From assembly GCA_027924585.1 (NCBI GenBank), contig BSBM01000096.1, positions 1,612,001 through 1,676,000 of the forward strand: a stretch of 64,000 nt of DNA. The letters run 5' to 3'. Source of the stretch: Larix kaempferi (lineage: Eukaryota > Streptophyta > Pinopsida > Pinales > Pinaceae). Below the pieces are notes generated by a model. That model made no database searches and was not told where the DNA came from. It saw only the letters and a list, made by a program, of their open reading frames with translations. Within the stretch, counting starts at the first letter, position 1; the number at the start of each line of letters is the position of its first letter. A program made the position numbers and the translations under genes. This document shows positions 12,531-23,516 of this stretch, piece by piece.

Positions 12531-12800
12531 TTCCTTATAGATCCCATGCATACTTTATATTTTCATATTTAATAATTTCATCTCCCTTTTAGATTTTAGG
12601 TTTCCCCTAGTAGAACCACGACTCATATCTCTCTTCGGTATAAGCTCGTCTTGATTTTGGAAGACACAAAATATCTATGCATATTTAATTAAACAAAAAC
12701 ATAACATTGTTCATAATTGTCTTATTAGTCTAACTAATTGTTCCGACTATCCAAAGTCACTTGCACAATATTTACATGAAAATTGTTGGGAATCAAAACT

Positions 12801-13430
12801 TGGGGTATTACATTCCCCATCCCCTTAAAATAACACTGTCCTTGGTTTTATAAAAAACTTGAATTTTATTATTTATTTATTTTAGGAATAGATATGGGTA
12901 TGCTTGCCTTATGTCATCTTTCAACTCCCAAGTAGCCTCTTCGTGTTCAAAATGTTTCCATTGCACTTTTACCTTTGCGATGGTGCGGTTCTCGAGTTGA
13001 ATTTCCCTCTTGTCAAGTATGTACAAAGGTTCAAGATATAAATCCTCTTTTGGTTCCACCTGAACAACATTCAAATCAATCACATGCTTAGTGTCATGCA
13101 GATACTTTTTTAATAATGTAACATGAAAGACATTGTGAACCTTAACATTAGCTGGTAATGCAAGCTGGTAAGCTACTGGTCCAACACAGGATATAATATG
13201 AAAAGTCCACCAAAACCATAGCCAGTTTAGTGTAGCTCCTCAACTTCAAGGAAATATTCTTGGGTTTACTTTTAAATATATGTTGTCTCCCACTTAGAAT
13301 TATTTCCGCACTCTTTTCATAGTTGCATAACTATTTTGTTGATCATGTGCTTCCTTTAGATTTTGCTTCATTTTGTTTACCACTGTTTGCATTTATTTTA
13401 ATGTGTTGGTTCCCAACATCATTCGATATG
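12801..13430 (-). pseudogene. Ty3/gypsy chromovirus relic: integrase C-terminus, chromodomain, PPT, LTR start
   Basis: On the minus strand from about 13430, a degraded integrase C-terminus is visible (QNLKEAHDQQNSYA, then GDNIYLKV, then GPVAYQLALPANVKVHNVFH), the GPY/F-type module. It continues into an open frame (13083-12877) with LYILDKREIQLENRTIAKVKVQWK and EEATWELKDD, a classic C-terminal chromodomain that targets integration to chromatin. A purine tract (AAGGGGATGGGGA, about 12826-12814) is followed by TGTAATACCCC at 12812, a typical 3' LTR start. The rest of the LTR runs leftward and is interrupted by the SINE-like unit and probably the retrocopy. The right side stops near 13430, where unrelated acidic sequence begins. 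Confidence 0.8.
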
Positions 13431-13440
13431 TGGGATTATC

Positions 13441-13527
13441 CAACATATTGATGTCCCCCTAAAGGATGAGGAGGAGGACATCGAGGATGATAACGAGGAC
13501 GATGAGGCAGGTGAATCCGAATATTAG
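13441..13527 (+). other. acidic C-terminal coding relic
   Basis: The plus frame ends DEEEDIEDDNEDDEAGESEY followed by TAG at 13525-13527. This looks like the acidic tail of a mobile-element or nuclear protein. The rest of the gene is missing, so the family cannot be named. Confidence 0.3.
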
Positions 13528-13642
13528 TCAACAACTTATGGATTTGCCCCCAATTCTATAGGCATGGGGGATTTTTTATTGATGTACTCGATTTATTTTT
13601 GAAAAGGAAGTTGTTGAGATTCCTGTATGTAGACATGCCTAT

Positions 13643-13742
13643 GACATTATATATATATATATATATATGTATATAAAAGGCCCATAGACATAAAAACCAT
13701 AAAAAGCGCATCCACGTGCATATATATATATGGGCCTTTTAT
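13643..13742. repeat. AT microsatellite with 14-bp hairpin
   Basis: An (AT)n tract is followed by ATAAAAGGCCCATA (13673-13686) and its exact reverse complement (13729-13742), separated by a 42-base loop. It lies between the acidic relic and the Tat relic and may be a small foldback insertion. Confidence 0.6.
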
Positions 13743-13797
13743 TGCATGATGATGCATGTTAATGATTTACTTCCTATATGTGGTGATTTATATGCCA

Positions 13798-14754
13798 TTA
13801 TAGAATGACGTTAGCCATTTGGTCTGCAACACTATTTTGATTACTAGGGATATGCATGAAAGCAATGTATTCAAAGTTTCTAACCAATTGTTTAGTGTGC
13901 ATAAATTTTCTAAAAAGGTAAGAATCGCATACTCGATAGCAATTAGTCAACTGGGAGACAAGGAGATGGGAGTCCAAAAAAACACAAATGTGATGAAATC
14001 CCAACTGGAGGGAACTGGTTAAGAGATCGTTCACGACATCGTACTCAACCTAGTTATTGGTAGCACCACCAATACACACTCCGTCAAGGTGAATCAACCT
14101 GTGTGAAGGGGCATATAACAACCAAGATATTGAGGAGATGCTAGGATACCATCTACTTGTGCCGTAGGTGAAACCAACATGAATAGAGGGAGCGAGATCC
14201 ATTTGGTAACAATCACAGAAGAAAACCATAAGGTTCAAGCATAAAAAAGGTGAAAAAAAAGAAAGGAAACTATACAAATGGAAGCAATGTGTTTGGAGGG
14301 GTTAAGCAAAGAATATTTTGAGGTACAACCCATTAGGGGGGTTGGTCAAGAGACGTCCTTCAAAATATACTAGGATCTATTCCCCATTTATAAGGCAGTT
14401 CTTGATGACGTGCGATCCTTTCCACATAGACTCGAATTTCCATTTTCCATGCTTGTCATGAGCTTGGTCATAAGTAAGGGCAAGGTCACCTTCCTTGAAG
14501 GTACATGGATGAACTCAGGTATCATAATGGGATTTGGACCGGTGTTTGGCAGCCTCGATCACCTGGATGGAATCCCAACAATATTCATCCTCCTGTTCCA
14601 ACATGAGAAAGAATTGATCTAAAGGAGAGCTATCCGGTAGAATCTTGATGGCTACGTGTAAGGCTGAGATATGATACCCAATGGGGAGAACATATTCCAT
14701 GTCATGCACCAAGTGGAAAGGGGTAAAACCTGTAACGATTTTGACATATGTGCG
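13798..14754 (-). pseudogene. Tat-type Ty3/gypsy relic, 3' part: integrase C-terminus and second RNase H
   Basis: Reading the minus strand, 14712-14515 gives the integrase C-terminal region (HDMEYVLPIGYHISALHVAI, then IEAAKHRSKSHYD), typical of plant Tat/Athila polyproteins. Downstream of it, about 14110-13798, lies an RNase H domain: GATNN, then EYDVVNDLLTSSLQLG, LDSHLLVSQL and SNQNSVADQMAN. An RNase H placed after integrase is known from the Tat lineage, which gained an extra archaeal-like RNase H. A TAG replaces the expected glutamine in the NN-x-EY motif. The reading frame is broken elsewhere, and the element stops near 13.8 kb. The rest of its pol is at 23522-26330, beyond the inserted LTR element. 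Confidence 0.8.
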
Positions 14755-15806
14755 TGTGACACCAAAATGTCGTCACCCTTGTGCAAGTGTCATCATCCTG
14801 ACTTAGTGTCGTCACCATGACCATTGCAAGTATCATCCTTATGACCAAGTGTCGTCATCATGACCGTTGTGATAAAGTCGTCATCTTGACCATTGTGTAA
14901 ACTCTGTGCTCTAACCCCTGAACTCATTATGGGCTAAAACACATCCAATTGGGAGATTTTCCCTGCCCAGTTGACCTCTTTGAGTAGGCTGTCGCACTTC
15001 TCCTTCATCTAGGGTACGACGTCGCAGTTTCTGGTCAGCTAGGGTGAGACGTTGTCGCACTTTGTCTTCCTACAAAGTGCGACGACCCCTCTTTGTTGCT
15101 CTGTGTCCTCTACCATGGTGCGATGAGGTTGGTTAAAGGCTATTTTGGGGAGTCTCGAGGTCTTTCTAGAAGTTTGTTGAGGTGGAGGCCTATCCCTAGG
15201 CTCTAGGTGAGGTGGTATTTCGGTTCCTAACCTAATGGGAGGATCCCTTAACCATCTCCCCCTAATCCTCAACCTACCCTATATCTTTAGCCCTATATAA
15301 ACACCCACTCTCTCCATGAGAGGGAGGAAGGTCTATGGTATCCTTATGCTGATAGAATCCATATTGGTGATTGGGAAGCTTGGCTTGGACATGTTGGATG
15401 GAGGATGCGACGTTGAGGCTTTGGTTGTAGTTTCATCCTTTCTATGTATTCCCACATTTTTATACAGTTAATATAATCTCTTTCCATAAACTATTGTCTC
15501 ATTGATGATGTTTAAAACTTTCTTCCTCAACTGTTAGTTTAGATTAGTTATTGTTTAGATATCTTGTACTGCTTGTATCGTTTCCATATTGTCTTGACAG
15601 GTCTTGCAGCTGGAGATCTGATGACCACAAGACTTGGAGCAACAACAAGGAGAAGGATCCGCGATCTGAAAGGTATGATATCTAAGTACTCGATCTGTAA
15701 CTAGATCTATGCAATGAGTTTTGTATTCTGTACTATTTGTTCTAGATTTGCATTAAGCTAGGGAGATCACGCCTTAGATCCGTCTTTGGTAGATTGTCCG
15801 TTAACA
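14755..15806 (+). repeat. 5' LTR of the nested element
   Basis: It matches 22428-23516 along its length with scattered substitutions and two short indels (the right copy has an extra CGCAAGTGTTGCAAGTGT-type duplication and an extra ACCACCTTGGAGGCTTG block). It begins TGTGACACC and ends TTAACA. It contains a TATA box at 15294-15300. Confidence 0.9.
15294..15300 (+). promoter_or_regulatory. TATA box of the 5' LTR
   Basis: CCCTATATAAACACCC, conserved in the right LTR (22986-22992), sits in a C-rich context typical of plant LTR core promoters; transcription would start about 30 bp downstream. Confidence 0.65.
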
Positions 15807-15810
15807 AATT

Positions 15811-15828
15811 TGGCAACCATGCTGGGGA
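15811..15828 (+). other. primer-binding site
   Basis: TGGCAACCATGCTGGGGA starts four bases after the left LTR. It begins with the TGG expected opposite a tRNA CCA end and matches, with several differences, the tRNA-Asp site used by many plant Ty3/gypsy elements. Confidence 0.6.
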
Positions 15829-17598
15829 GTAGAACAGTAGAATTGATTTCATGTATGTTTGATTGCATCTCTTTTGTCTGATCCATTTCTATCCTTTTTA
15901 AGCCTTCCTCCCATCAGATCTCTTTCATTAAAGAGTTTCATATGTGTCCTTCATTATCCTTTGGGTCATCATTAAGCCTCTTACCCTTTTACCTTGAGGG
16001 ATCTCACACCTTTACTGCTCAAAATTCGACTGTCGCACTTGGTTTGAGTCTTCCCTGCGCCACTGTCTGATCATCTCACTTTGCCTGAAGCCAAACTGCT
16101 ACAACATCGCACTTTTCCTGTGTACAACCTGCGACGAACCCCCTCTGTCGCACCTTGCCTATGTATAGGGTGTGACGATCTCTTAAAACATAGAGATCAA
16201 CAGGGTTTTTCCTTTTTGAGTGTTTGGTCTGATTGCTTGAGGCCTATAGGCTATGTATTGTGGTCACACACCCCCTAGATCCAGCATTGCTTGAGTTTGG
16301 ATGTGTTTTGGTTGATTTTGGGTGCTTGATCAGTCAAGTGTTTTACTTGGTTGTAAGGAGCATTTTCAATCCCCCCCGCTTGTTGGGTTAATCTTCCAAT
16401 CCTTGGTCACATTACCATATCTTTTCAGATCTATTTAGATCATTAGATCTGATCTCCAAACCCTTCCTCTACTCAATCATTGAGTTTTGATTGCATTTGG
16501 TAGATTTTGAGTCGTTCTTGAGTGCCTTTGAGTTGTGTTGGGTGCTTGTCGTTTTTCTTTGGGAATTTCTGAACTATTAAAGAGTGCTGTAGATATTCTC
16601 TCACTTTCTGTATATAGATATGCAAAGCATTTAGTTATCAAATTCCATTTTTGATACATGCATTTGAAAATTGAAAGTGCTTCATTATTTTGTCTTATAC
16701 ATTGTTAAGATTAGTTGCATCTTTCATTTTCTTTGCACTTTTTAACTGATTATTGCAGAAAGGTAGAGTTATTGCACTCTAGGAAGGAATTCTTCTTTTC
16801 GCTACTACTTAAGTACTTTTGGTTTGAAAGAAATAAAAATCTCTCCTTACCTTAAAGTAGTTTTCATTAAAAGGGAAAGAAAAATGTGCATTATCATGTA
16901 GTTGAGGATTGCATTATGCTTACATTTATGTACTCACCTCATGCATCCACCTAACCGTACAAGATAAAATTAACACTAGCTTAGGTTAAAATCATGTAGT
17001 AACTGTGTGTAAGTTAGAGACGTGTTCCGGCGTCGTTAAGCGTGGCAGCTGTCATTATTTGCCAGCACTGTATCTCGGGGGTATTGTAGTCTTCCACGTA
17101 CTTATCGATATATCGAGCTCCTTCACATACCCACCAAGTACCATAATCCATACTTGGAGTATATCGAAGGGTGTATCACGTACTCGGTAGTATATCGGAA
17201 GGTCTCTTGCCGAACGGTTGTGCATTAGACAACACCACTATGGATTTGAGCTCCCACGTACCTTGTGTATATTGAGAGACACCACTAGGATTCCTGAAAC
17301 CAACTGAGTTAACCATTTGGCCGTCTTGGCAAAGCAATACACCGAGAACAACACTCGGGGAGATTAGCATGCACGTACTGTCCAGGTAATCTGGTATGCA
17401 GGAAAGGGTACGGTCCCAATTCTCCTTGTCGCGTCATATTGTTGGACCCTGCAGTATATAGTGGTTTGCAATGCCTTGATAATCCTGCGAGAATCCTGAA
17501 TTTTCATCCACTCCTATTCACACAGTTTGCTTGTTGCTTTTAGACTTGAGTAGTGTTTGACTTGTGTGGTACTTTAGAGTTTCTTAGGGAGTTCAGAT
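15829..17598 (+). other. long leader of the nested element
   Basis: About 1.8 kb separates the primer-binding site from the gag ATG. Open frames are short and I see no domain; long untranslated leaders are common in plant LTR elements. Confidence 0.6.
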
Positions 17599-18819
17599 AT
17601 GGGAGATTCTTCTGGGACTACTAACCAAAGCGCCCCTTTCCAAGGTGTGTCATTTGTTATTCCCCCTTGTGGAATTGTTGGTCCTACCTTTATGGCTAGG
17701 TTGAGTCTTCCTGGATTGACAATAGGATTACCAGTATGGTTATTCTCCAATCCAGTTACACCAAGTGCACCAATTGTGTCGAACCTAGGTCCTTCATCAC
17801 ATGAGCATCAATCTCATCATGACCCTTCTCCTTCTTCGTCGAAAGTTGAATCGGCTCTCGTCTCTTCCTCTTCTCCTACTGAAACCTATGATGTTAGTAA
17901 GAAGGCGGTTGAGAAGAAGAAGAAAGGGAAGACTAAGAAGAAGAACACTAAGCAGAAGGTGACAACCCCAACCACTGATCATCATGCTGGGGGCACCGAT
18001 ACACTTGTTTTGAATTCGCGTAAACCGAAATTCCCTTGCAAACTTTGTAAAGGGTCCCATTTTCTTAAGAGCTTCCCTAGTATCTCCAAGGTCTTAGAAA
18101 TATATTCGCATCCTGAACAACCCTTGTCATCAGTCTCTGGACGTCATACTGATGATACCCCATCAAATAGTGACGTTGTAATTAAGGTTCAGAAGGGTAG
18201 AGCTACAGACCCTTGCTGGTTATGCAAGGGCATGCACCGTACTCACCTTTGTCCTCGTATGGATGAAGTTTCACAATTGTTGGAAGACATGGACGCATCC
18301 CATAAACACCTTCCAATGAAGTATTGTAGGTTGTCCCCTGATCCTTCACTGGTTGATAGGGTGGTCAATCTGACCCCACCCTTGGTTGACCCCACTCTTT
18401 CATCAGAGAGTGAAAACGAAACGGTCGATTCAACAACATCGTCGATCGACCCCATTCCTCCCTTGAGGGATGATACCCAAGCGGTTAATCAAGTCTCATT
18501 CTCGGTTGACCCCACTCCTCTAGTTGAGGGTGAAATAGAAACTGCTGATGTTTTTCTGGTCAGTTCAATTTGTTCTAGGCAAGGGGAAACCATGTCTATT
18601 TCCACAGGACCCTCTCCAAGTACTGAGGTCATTTCCTTTGATTGGAATGGTCTAACAGAATCTCGTCTTCCTTCGAGTATTCCTTTTCAAATATCTGTAG
18701 GAGTTTCTGATAAAGAAATATTTCATACGATAGTTGATGAGGGAGCTTCTGTTAGTATTTTATCCTCAACTGCTTGGGAAGCTATAGGTTCCCCTCAGTT
18801 TGTGCCAGTAACTGACTAG
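17599..18819 (+). CDS. gag-protease polyprotein of the nested element, first part
   Basis: The frame opens at ATG 17599 (MGDSSGTTNQSAPF) and runs 406 codons. Near residues 100-120 is a lysine-rich stretch (KKAVEKKKKGKTKKKNTKQK). Two zinc-knuckle-like motifs follow: CKLCKGSHFLKSFP (about 147-160), where the last cysteine has become phenylalanine, and an intact CWLCKGMHRTHLCP (about 203-216). Near the end is a retroviral-type aspartic protease motif, IVDEGASVSIL, where DEGAS replaces the usual D-T/S-GAS. A TAG at 18817-18819 interrupts the protease, which continues in the same frame to 19137. Knuckles bind RNA during packaging; the protease would process the polyprotein. The altered knuckle, altered active-site motif and stop suggest a decayed copy. 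Confidence 0.75.
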   Translation: MGDSSGTTNQSAPFQGVSFVIPPCGIVGPTFMARLSLPGLTIGLPVWLFSNPVTPSAPIVSNLGPSSHEHQSHHDPSPSSSKVESALVSSSSPTETYDVSKKAVEKKKKGKTKKKNTKQKVTTPTTDHHAGGTDTLVLNSRKPKFPCKLCKGSHFLKSFPSISKVLEIYSHPEQPLSSVSGRHTDDTPSNSDVVIKVQKGRATDPCWLCKGMHRTHLCPRMDEVSQLLEDMDASHKHLPMKYCRLSPDPSLVDRVVNLTPPLVDPTLSSESENETVDSTTSSIDPIPPLRDDTQAVNQVSFSVDPTPLVEGEIETADVFLVSSICSRQGETMSISTGPSPSTEVISFDWNGLTESRLPSSIPFQISVGVSDKEIFHTIVDEGASVSILSSTAWEAIGSPQFVPVTD

Positions 18820-19137
18820 ATTTTGGCCTTTAATCGAAGGCCTACCGAACCTTTAGGGATTCTCCCACAGTTACCTGTCACGTTGAAAGGTAAAACTGTT
18901 TATGTTGATGTCTTGGTTTTCCAAGGTCCTTTAGATTTCAATCTTCTCCTTGGACGTGATTATTTCTATGCTATGAAAGCTGTAGTGTCCACGCTCTTTC
19001 AAGTGATGTATTTTCCTCATCATGGGAATATTGTGACCATTGATCAACTTTCCTTCGTGACACCAACTCATCATATGACTCCTAGTCATCAAACTTCCCT
19101 AAATGTTCCGCATGTTTTGGTGGTTTCTTCCCCTTGA
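18820..19137 (+). pseudogene. protease C-terminal part after the in-frame stop
   Basis: In the same frame as gag, this part reads ILAFNRRPTEPLGILPQLPV and later FNLLLGRDYFYAMKA; LLGRDY is the flap-distal motif of plant retroelement proteases. The stop before it stands where a glutamine would fit, so one C-to-T change explains it. No reverse transcriptase follows. Confidence 0.75.
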
Positions 19138-19139
19138 AG

Positions 19140-20690
19140 ATGGGGGGTACGAGCACGGTTTATGTTATGTTTCAAGCTCATTAAAAAATGAAACCGACCA
19201 CTCTAGCATAGTTTACCTTTGGTTTCAAGCTTGCATAAAAATGAAACCAATACACTAGAGCACAATTTTATTCTATTTTAAGCTCGTTAAAAGATGAAAT
19301 AGACTCTCCCTAATAGAGTTTACCTTTGGTTTCAAGCTTGCATAAAAATGAAACCATCCCTTCGAGCATAATTTTATGGGCCATTTCAAGCTCGTTAAAA
19401 AATGAAGTGGGTCCCCTCAAGCATAGTTATTGTCTATTTCAAGCTTGCATAAAAATGAAACCAATCCATTGGAGCATAGTTTTATTCTATTTCAAGCTCG
19501 TTAAAAAATGAGATGGACCCCTCTAGCATAGTTTATCTTTGGTTTCAAGCTTGCATAAAAATGAAACCATCCATTCGAGCATAGTTTTATTCCATTTCAA
19601 GCTCGTTCAAAAATAAAATGGCCCCCCTCAAGCATAGTTATTGTCTATTTCAAGCTTGTGTAAAAATGAAATAGATCTCCCTCCCATCAGTTCGAGTCTC
19701 TCACTAGAGTTAGAACTTGAACCTTCATTTCATCTGATTCTCGTTTCCCCCCCTTGGTGAACATTTTCATATTAGTATCTAGGTTGGTAGTTGGGTTAGC
19801 AAGCATCATTTTTAGATGAAATGAAGCTTGGGGGGCATACCACATGTCGTACCATCAGCAATCATGTTGAGGGAACACTACCATGTTAAGCCACTAGCAA
19901 TCATGCTGGGGGCATTTACCAACCTCTGGGCATCATGTTGGGAAGGAACCCATCAATGGACCTTAACCATGAGCATAGTTCCTGTTCTATGTCAAGCTCG
20001 TTAAAAAATCAAATAGGTTCCCGTGAGCATAGTTCCCATTCTATGTCAAGCTCGTTAAAAAATGAAATAGGTCCCCATGAGAAGAGTTCTAATATTGTGT
20101 CAAGTTCTTTAAAAAATGAAACAACTCTTTTTACTTTGAGTCGAGTCTTCTCGTAGACTTAGTACCCGAACCTTCTTTTCATCCGCCTATGCCTTAGGCG
20201 AATGAAATGAAGCTTGGGGGCATGTCTTCAACCTTTGGAAGTTACGTTGAAGTCAACTCGATCGCCTCTCCACACCACGTTGGAGCTAAGTCACTTACTT
20301 CTAGCAATCATGCTGGGGGCATGTACAAACCTTTGGATCTCATGACGAGAAGAAGTTCACCATTGGGAACATTTTCGAGCATACTTTCCTTTTTTTAGGT
20401 TTCGAGCTCATTAAACCATGAAAATTTATCTCGAGCATAGTTCATTTTTTGTCACAAGCTCGTTAAAAAATGAAGCAGACATCGTGAGCATTCTTCCAAC
20501 CTATCTTCGAGCTCGTTAAAAACAGTAAGATGGTGTTGATCTTACTTTTCACTTTTTTTGTGCTCTGGTTGAAACATGAAAAGTGGTTTGAGCTTAGTTT
20601 TTACTTTTTCATGCTCTGGTTCAAATATGAAAAAGATTCCGAGTGATTTTGATACCATTCTCGTGCTCGTTAAAAATTTGAGTTAAAAAG
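19140..20690 (+). repeat. internal tandem repeats of the nested element
   Basis: Units of about 55-60 bp built on TTTCAAGCTCGTTAAAAAATGAAA alternate with a second type built on TTTCAAGCTTGCATAAAAATGAA. Dense blocks lie at about 19160-19680, 19970-20125 and 20395-20680. Between them are two copies of a segment with ATGAAGCTTGGGGGGCAT or ATGAAGCTTGGGGGCATG (about 19815 and 20205), which resembles the purine tract before the 3' LTR. Confidence 0.8.
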
Positions 20691-22427
20691 GTGTGTCTAA
20701 CGAGTATAGGTTTATCACTTTATCCGGCCTCGCTAGACTATTTACGGAAAAGGAATTGTGCCGAGTTTACTTTTTCCTTTGTTGTACTCGGTCATCAACC
20801 ATGACAAAGTTGTTCATGGAGTCCTTTTAAGCTCTTTTCAGACTCCCTAAATAGGAAAAGATTTCCAAGCGAACTTGATGCTTTCATGCTTGTAAAAGCA
20901 TTTGAATGATCGTCTTTCTGGTGATAGTTTACCCCTTTTTCAGACCAAGAAGCACTATTTACGAAAAATGAATACTCCAACCAACCATGGATGGAAGAGT
21001 CATCTCCCGCATTGTTTTACCCTTTTTCGGGTGATGAGGCTAACTTTATGAAAAAGGATCGTTGGAGTCTTCTTTAGTTCTTTTCAAACTCTCTAAACAT
21101 GAAATGACGACCGAGTTTACCTTCTATGGACTTGTTAAAATTCTCACATTGAAGGGCCCGTCATGGGACGAACCCCTCCTATCCCAGGTTCGAAAAAGAT
21201 TTGGGATTGGACTCATCTATGAGATGAGCTATACCGAGCATCTGGTTACCCTCATCAAGCTCGTAAAAAACACATGAGGCACTCATCATTCATGATGGGG
21301 AAAAAGGAAAGCGTTTGTGTTACATACCTTATTAGTGGCAGTATGTAGTCGTTCTTGAACATGGCACTCATCTGCATTTGCATGCAACACTTGGATCATC
21401 TGTTTGTCTTCGAGTTCCACTTATTTCCTGAGTATTATTACTCCTTTGAGTCATTCAAAGAAAAGCTTCCATCATCAGTCGCTTTGAGAATTTGTGTCGC
21501 ACTCGTCATGTCAATACTGCCAAGTCATGCCATGCCCATGTTCAAGAATATGTCTATCATTTATCATCTGTAGTCAGTACACCCGCCATTATGTCGGTCC
21601 ACTCTAAGTCAGTCTTGCATGTTACTGTACCATCCAATCTATCCTATACATTTTTCTCGTGTTTCGTGTCAATTGATGGGGGATTCATTATGTCCCTCCT
21701 TTGACGGATTCATCCTTGTCGACTTCAAATCATCATCCGAGGATTGAACTTAAAAACCAACCAAGTACCTTGGGCCTGCATGTCTTAATGGCAGGTTACC
21801 TCGCTTTCAACATGAGTTCACCTCATTGACTCTTGATTGAAAGATTCCATTAGGCGTTCTAATTCAGCTCATTTATTCACGCTCGATGATATGTACTGTG
21901 ATACCTTGGGAATCATTGACATCAAGGATGATATCCCTCATACTTGTTAATGGTTTACATCAATGGCCGGTAATCAAGTGGTTTCTACCATGTTCGACGT
22001 CAAGACATTTGTAATCACATGGATAGATTTGTATCATTGTGGGTTCAGCTTGAAGACCCTGGGGAGTCATGTTTTACCCAGGTTGCGATGGAGATTGTTT
22101 GGGATGCACAGATCCACTTTGTATTGGTCGTGGCTGTGTTGTCAGTTCAAAGTTACACGGATTGACTTTTGTATTAGTCGTGGCTATGTTATCATCTCAT
22201 CATGGATCTAGGATTGTGTCTAGTAGCCATGATTGTGTTCAATCGGTCTTTACTATCATGGATCTGCAATGTATTGGTCGATAGCCATGTTTTGTGTTGT
22301 ACGAGACTTGTGGATCTTAGGTCATTTCTGCAGCAATTCCTTCCAACCAACAAGTCCTTGCCATTTTTCTTATTACAAAGCATTTCACCTGTCTCATTCC
22401 GTCAGCTTCATGCTTTGGGGGGCATCC
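20691..22427 (+). other. non-coding 3' interior and purine tract of the nested element
   Basis: Short frames only, with no pol domain. A G-run (TTTGGGGGGCATCC, about 22414-22427) immediately precedes the right LTR and is the likely polypurine tract. Confidence 0.6.
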
Positions 22428-23516
22428 TATTACACCAAAATGTCGTCACCCTTGTGCAAGTGTCGCAAGTGTTGCAAGTGTCGTCATCCTGACTTAGTGT
22501 CATCACCATGACCATTGCAAGTATCATCCTTATGACCAAGTGTCATCATCATGACCGTTGTGATAAAGTCGTCATCTTGACCATTATGTAAATTCTATGC
22601 TCTTAACCCCTGAACTCATTCTAGGCTAAAACACATCCAATTGGGAGATTTTCCCTGCCTAGTTGACCTCTTTGAGTAGGTTGTCACACTTCTCCTTCAT
22701 CTAGGGTGCGACGTCGGAGTTTCTGGTCAGCTAGGGTGAGACGCTGTCGCACTTTGTCTTCCTACAGAGTGCGACGACCCCTCTTTGTCGCTCTGTGTCC
22801 TCTACCATGGTGCGATGGGGTTGGTTAAAGGCTATTTTGGGGAGTCTCAAGGTCTTTATAGAAGTTTGTTGAGGTGGAGGCCTATCCTTAGGCTCTAGGT
22901 GAGGTGGCATTTCGGTTCCTAACCTAATGGGAGGATCCCTTAACCATCTCGCCCTAATCCTCAACCTACCCTATCTCTTTAGCCCTATATAAACACCCAC
23001 TCTCTCCATGAGAGGGAGGAAGGTCTATGGTATCCTTATGATGATAGAATCCATATTGGTGATTGGGAAGCTTGTACCACCTTGGAGGCTTGGATTGGAC
23101 ATGTTGGATGGAGGATGTGACATTGAGGCTTTGGTTGTAGCTTCATCCTTTCTATGTATTCCCACATTTTTATACAGTTAATATAATCTCTTTCCATAAA
23201 TTGTTGTCTCATTGATGATGTTTAGAACTTTCTTCCTCAACTGTTAGTTTAGATCAGTTATTGTTTAGATATCTTGTATTGCTTGTATCATTTCCATATT
23301 GTCTTGATAGGTCTTGCAGCTGGAGATCTAACGACCATGAGACTTGGAGAAACAACAAGGAGAAGGATCCACGATCTGAAATGTATGATATCTAAGTACT
23401 CAATCTATAACTATATCTAGGAAATGAGTTTTGTATTCTGTACTATTTGTTCTAGACTTGCATTAAGCTAGGGAGATCACGCCTTAGATCCATCTTTGGT
23501 AGGTTGTCCGTTAACA
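22428..23516 (+). repeat. 3' LTR of the nested element
   Basis: Partner of 14755-15806. Its first bases are TATTACACC where the left copy has TGTGACACC, and it ends in the same GTTAACA. TATA box at 22986-22992. Confidence 0.9.

Larger units (their letters stand above)
14755..23516 (+). mobile_element. non-autonomous LTR retrotransposon nested in the Tat relic
   Basis: Two long direct repeats (14755-15806 and 22428-23516) bracket 6.6 kb. The outer bases are TGTGACACC at the left and GTTAACA at the right, and the element is flanked by GTGCG (14750-14754) and GTACG (23517-23521), a 5-bp target duplication with one mismatch. Tat integrase sequence continues on both sides. A primer-binding site follows the left LTR and a purine tract precedes the right LTR. 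The interior encodes gag, zinc knuckles and protease (17599-19137) but no reverse transcriptase, RNase H or integrase, so mobility would need pol supplied by another element. Confidence 0.88.

Noticed and set aside
15039-15272. 77-codon minus frame, repeated at 22731-22964
   Set aside because: Both copies lie in the two LTRs of the nested element, antisense to its transcript; the duplication reflects LTR identity, not a gene family.
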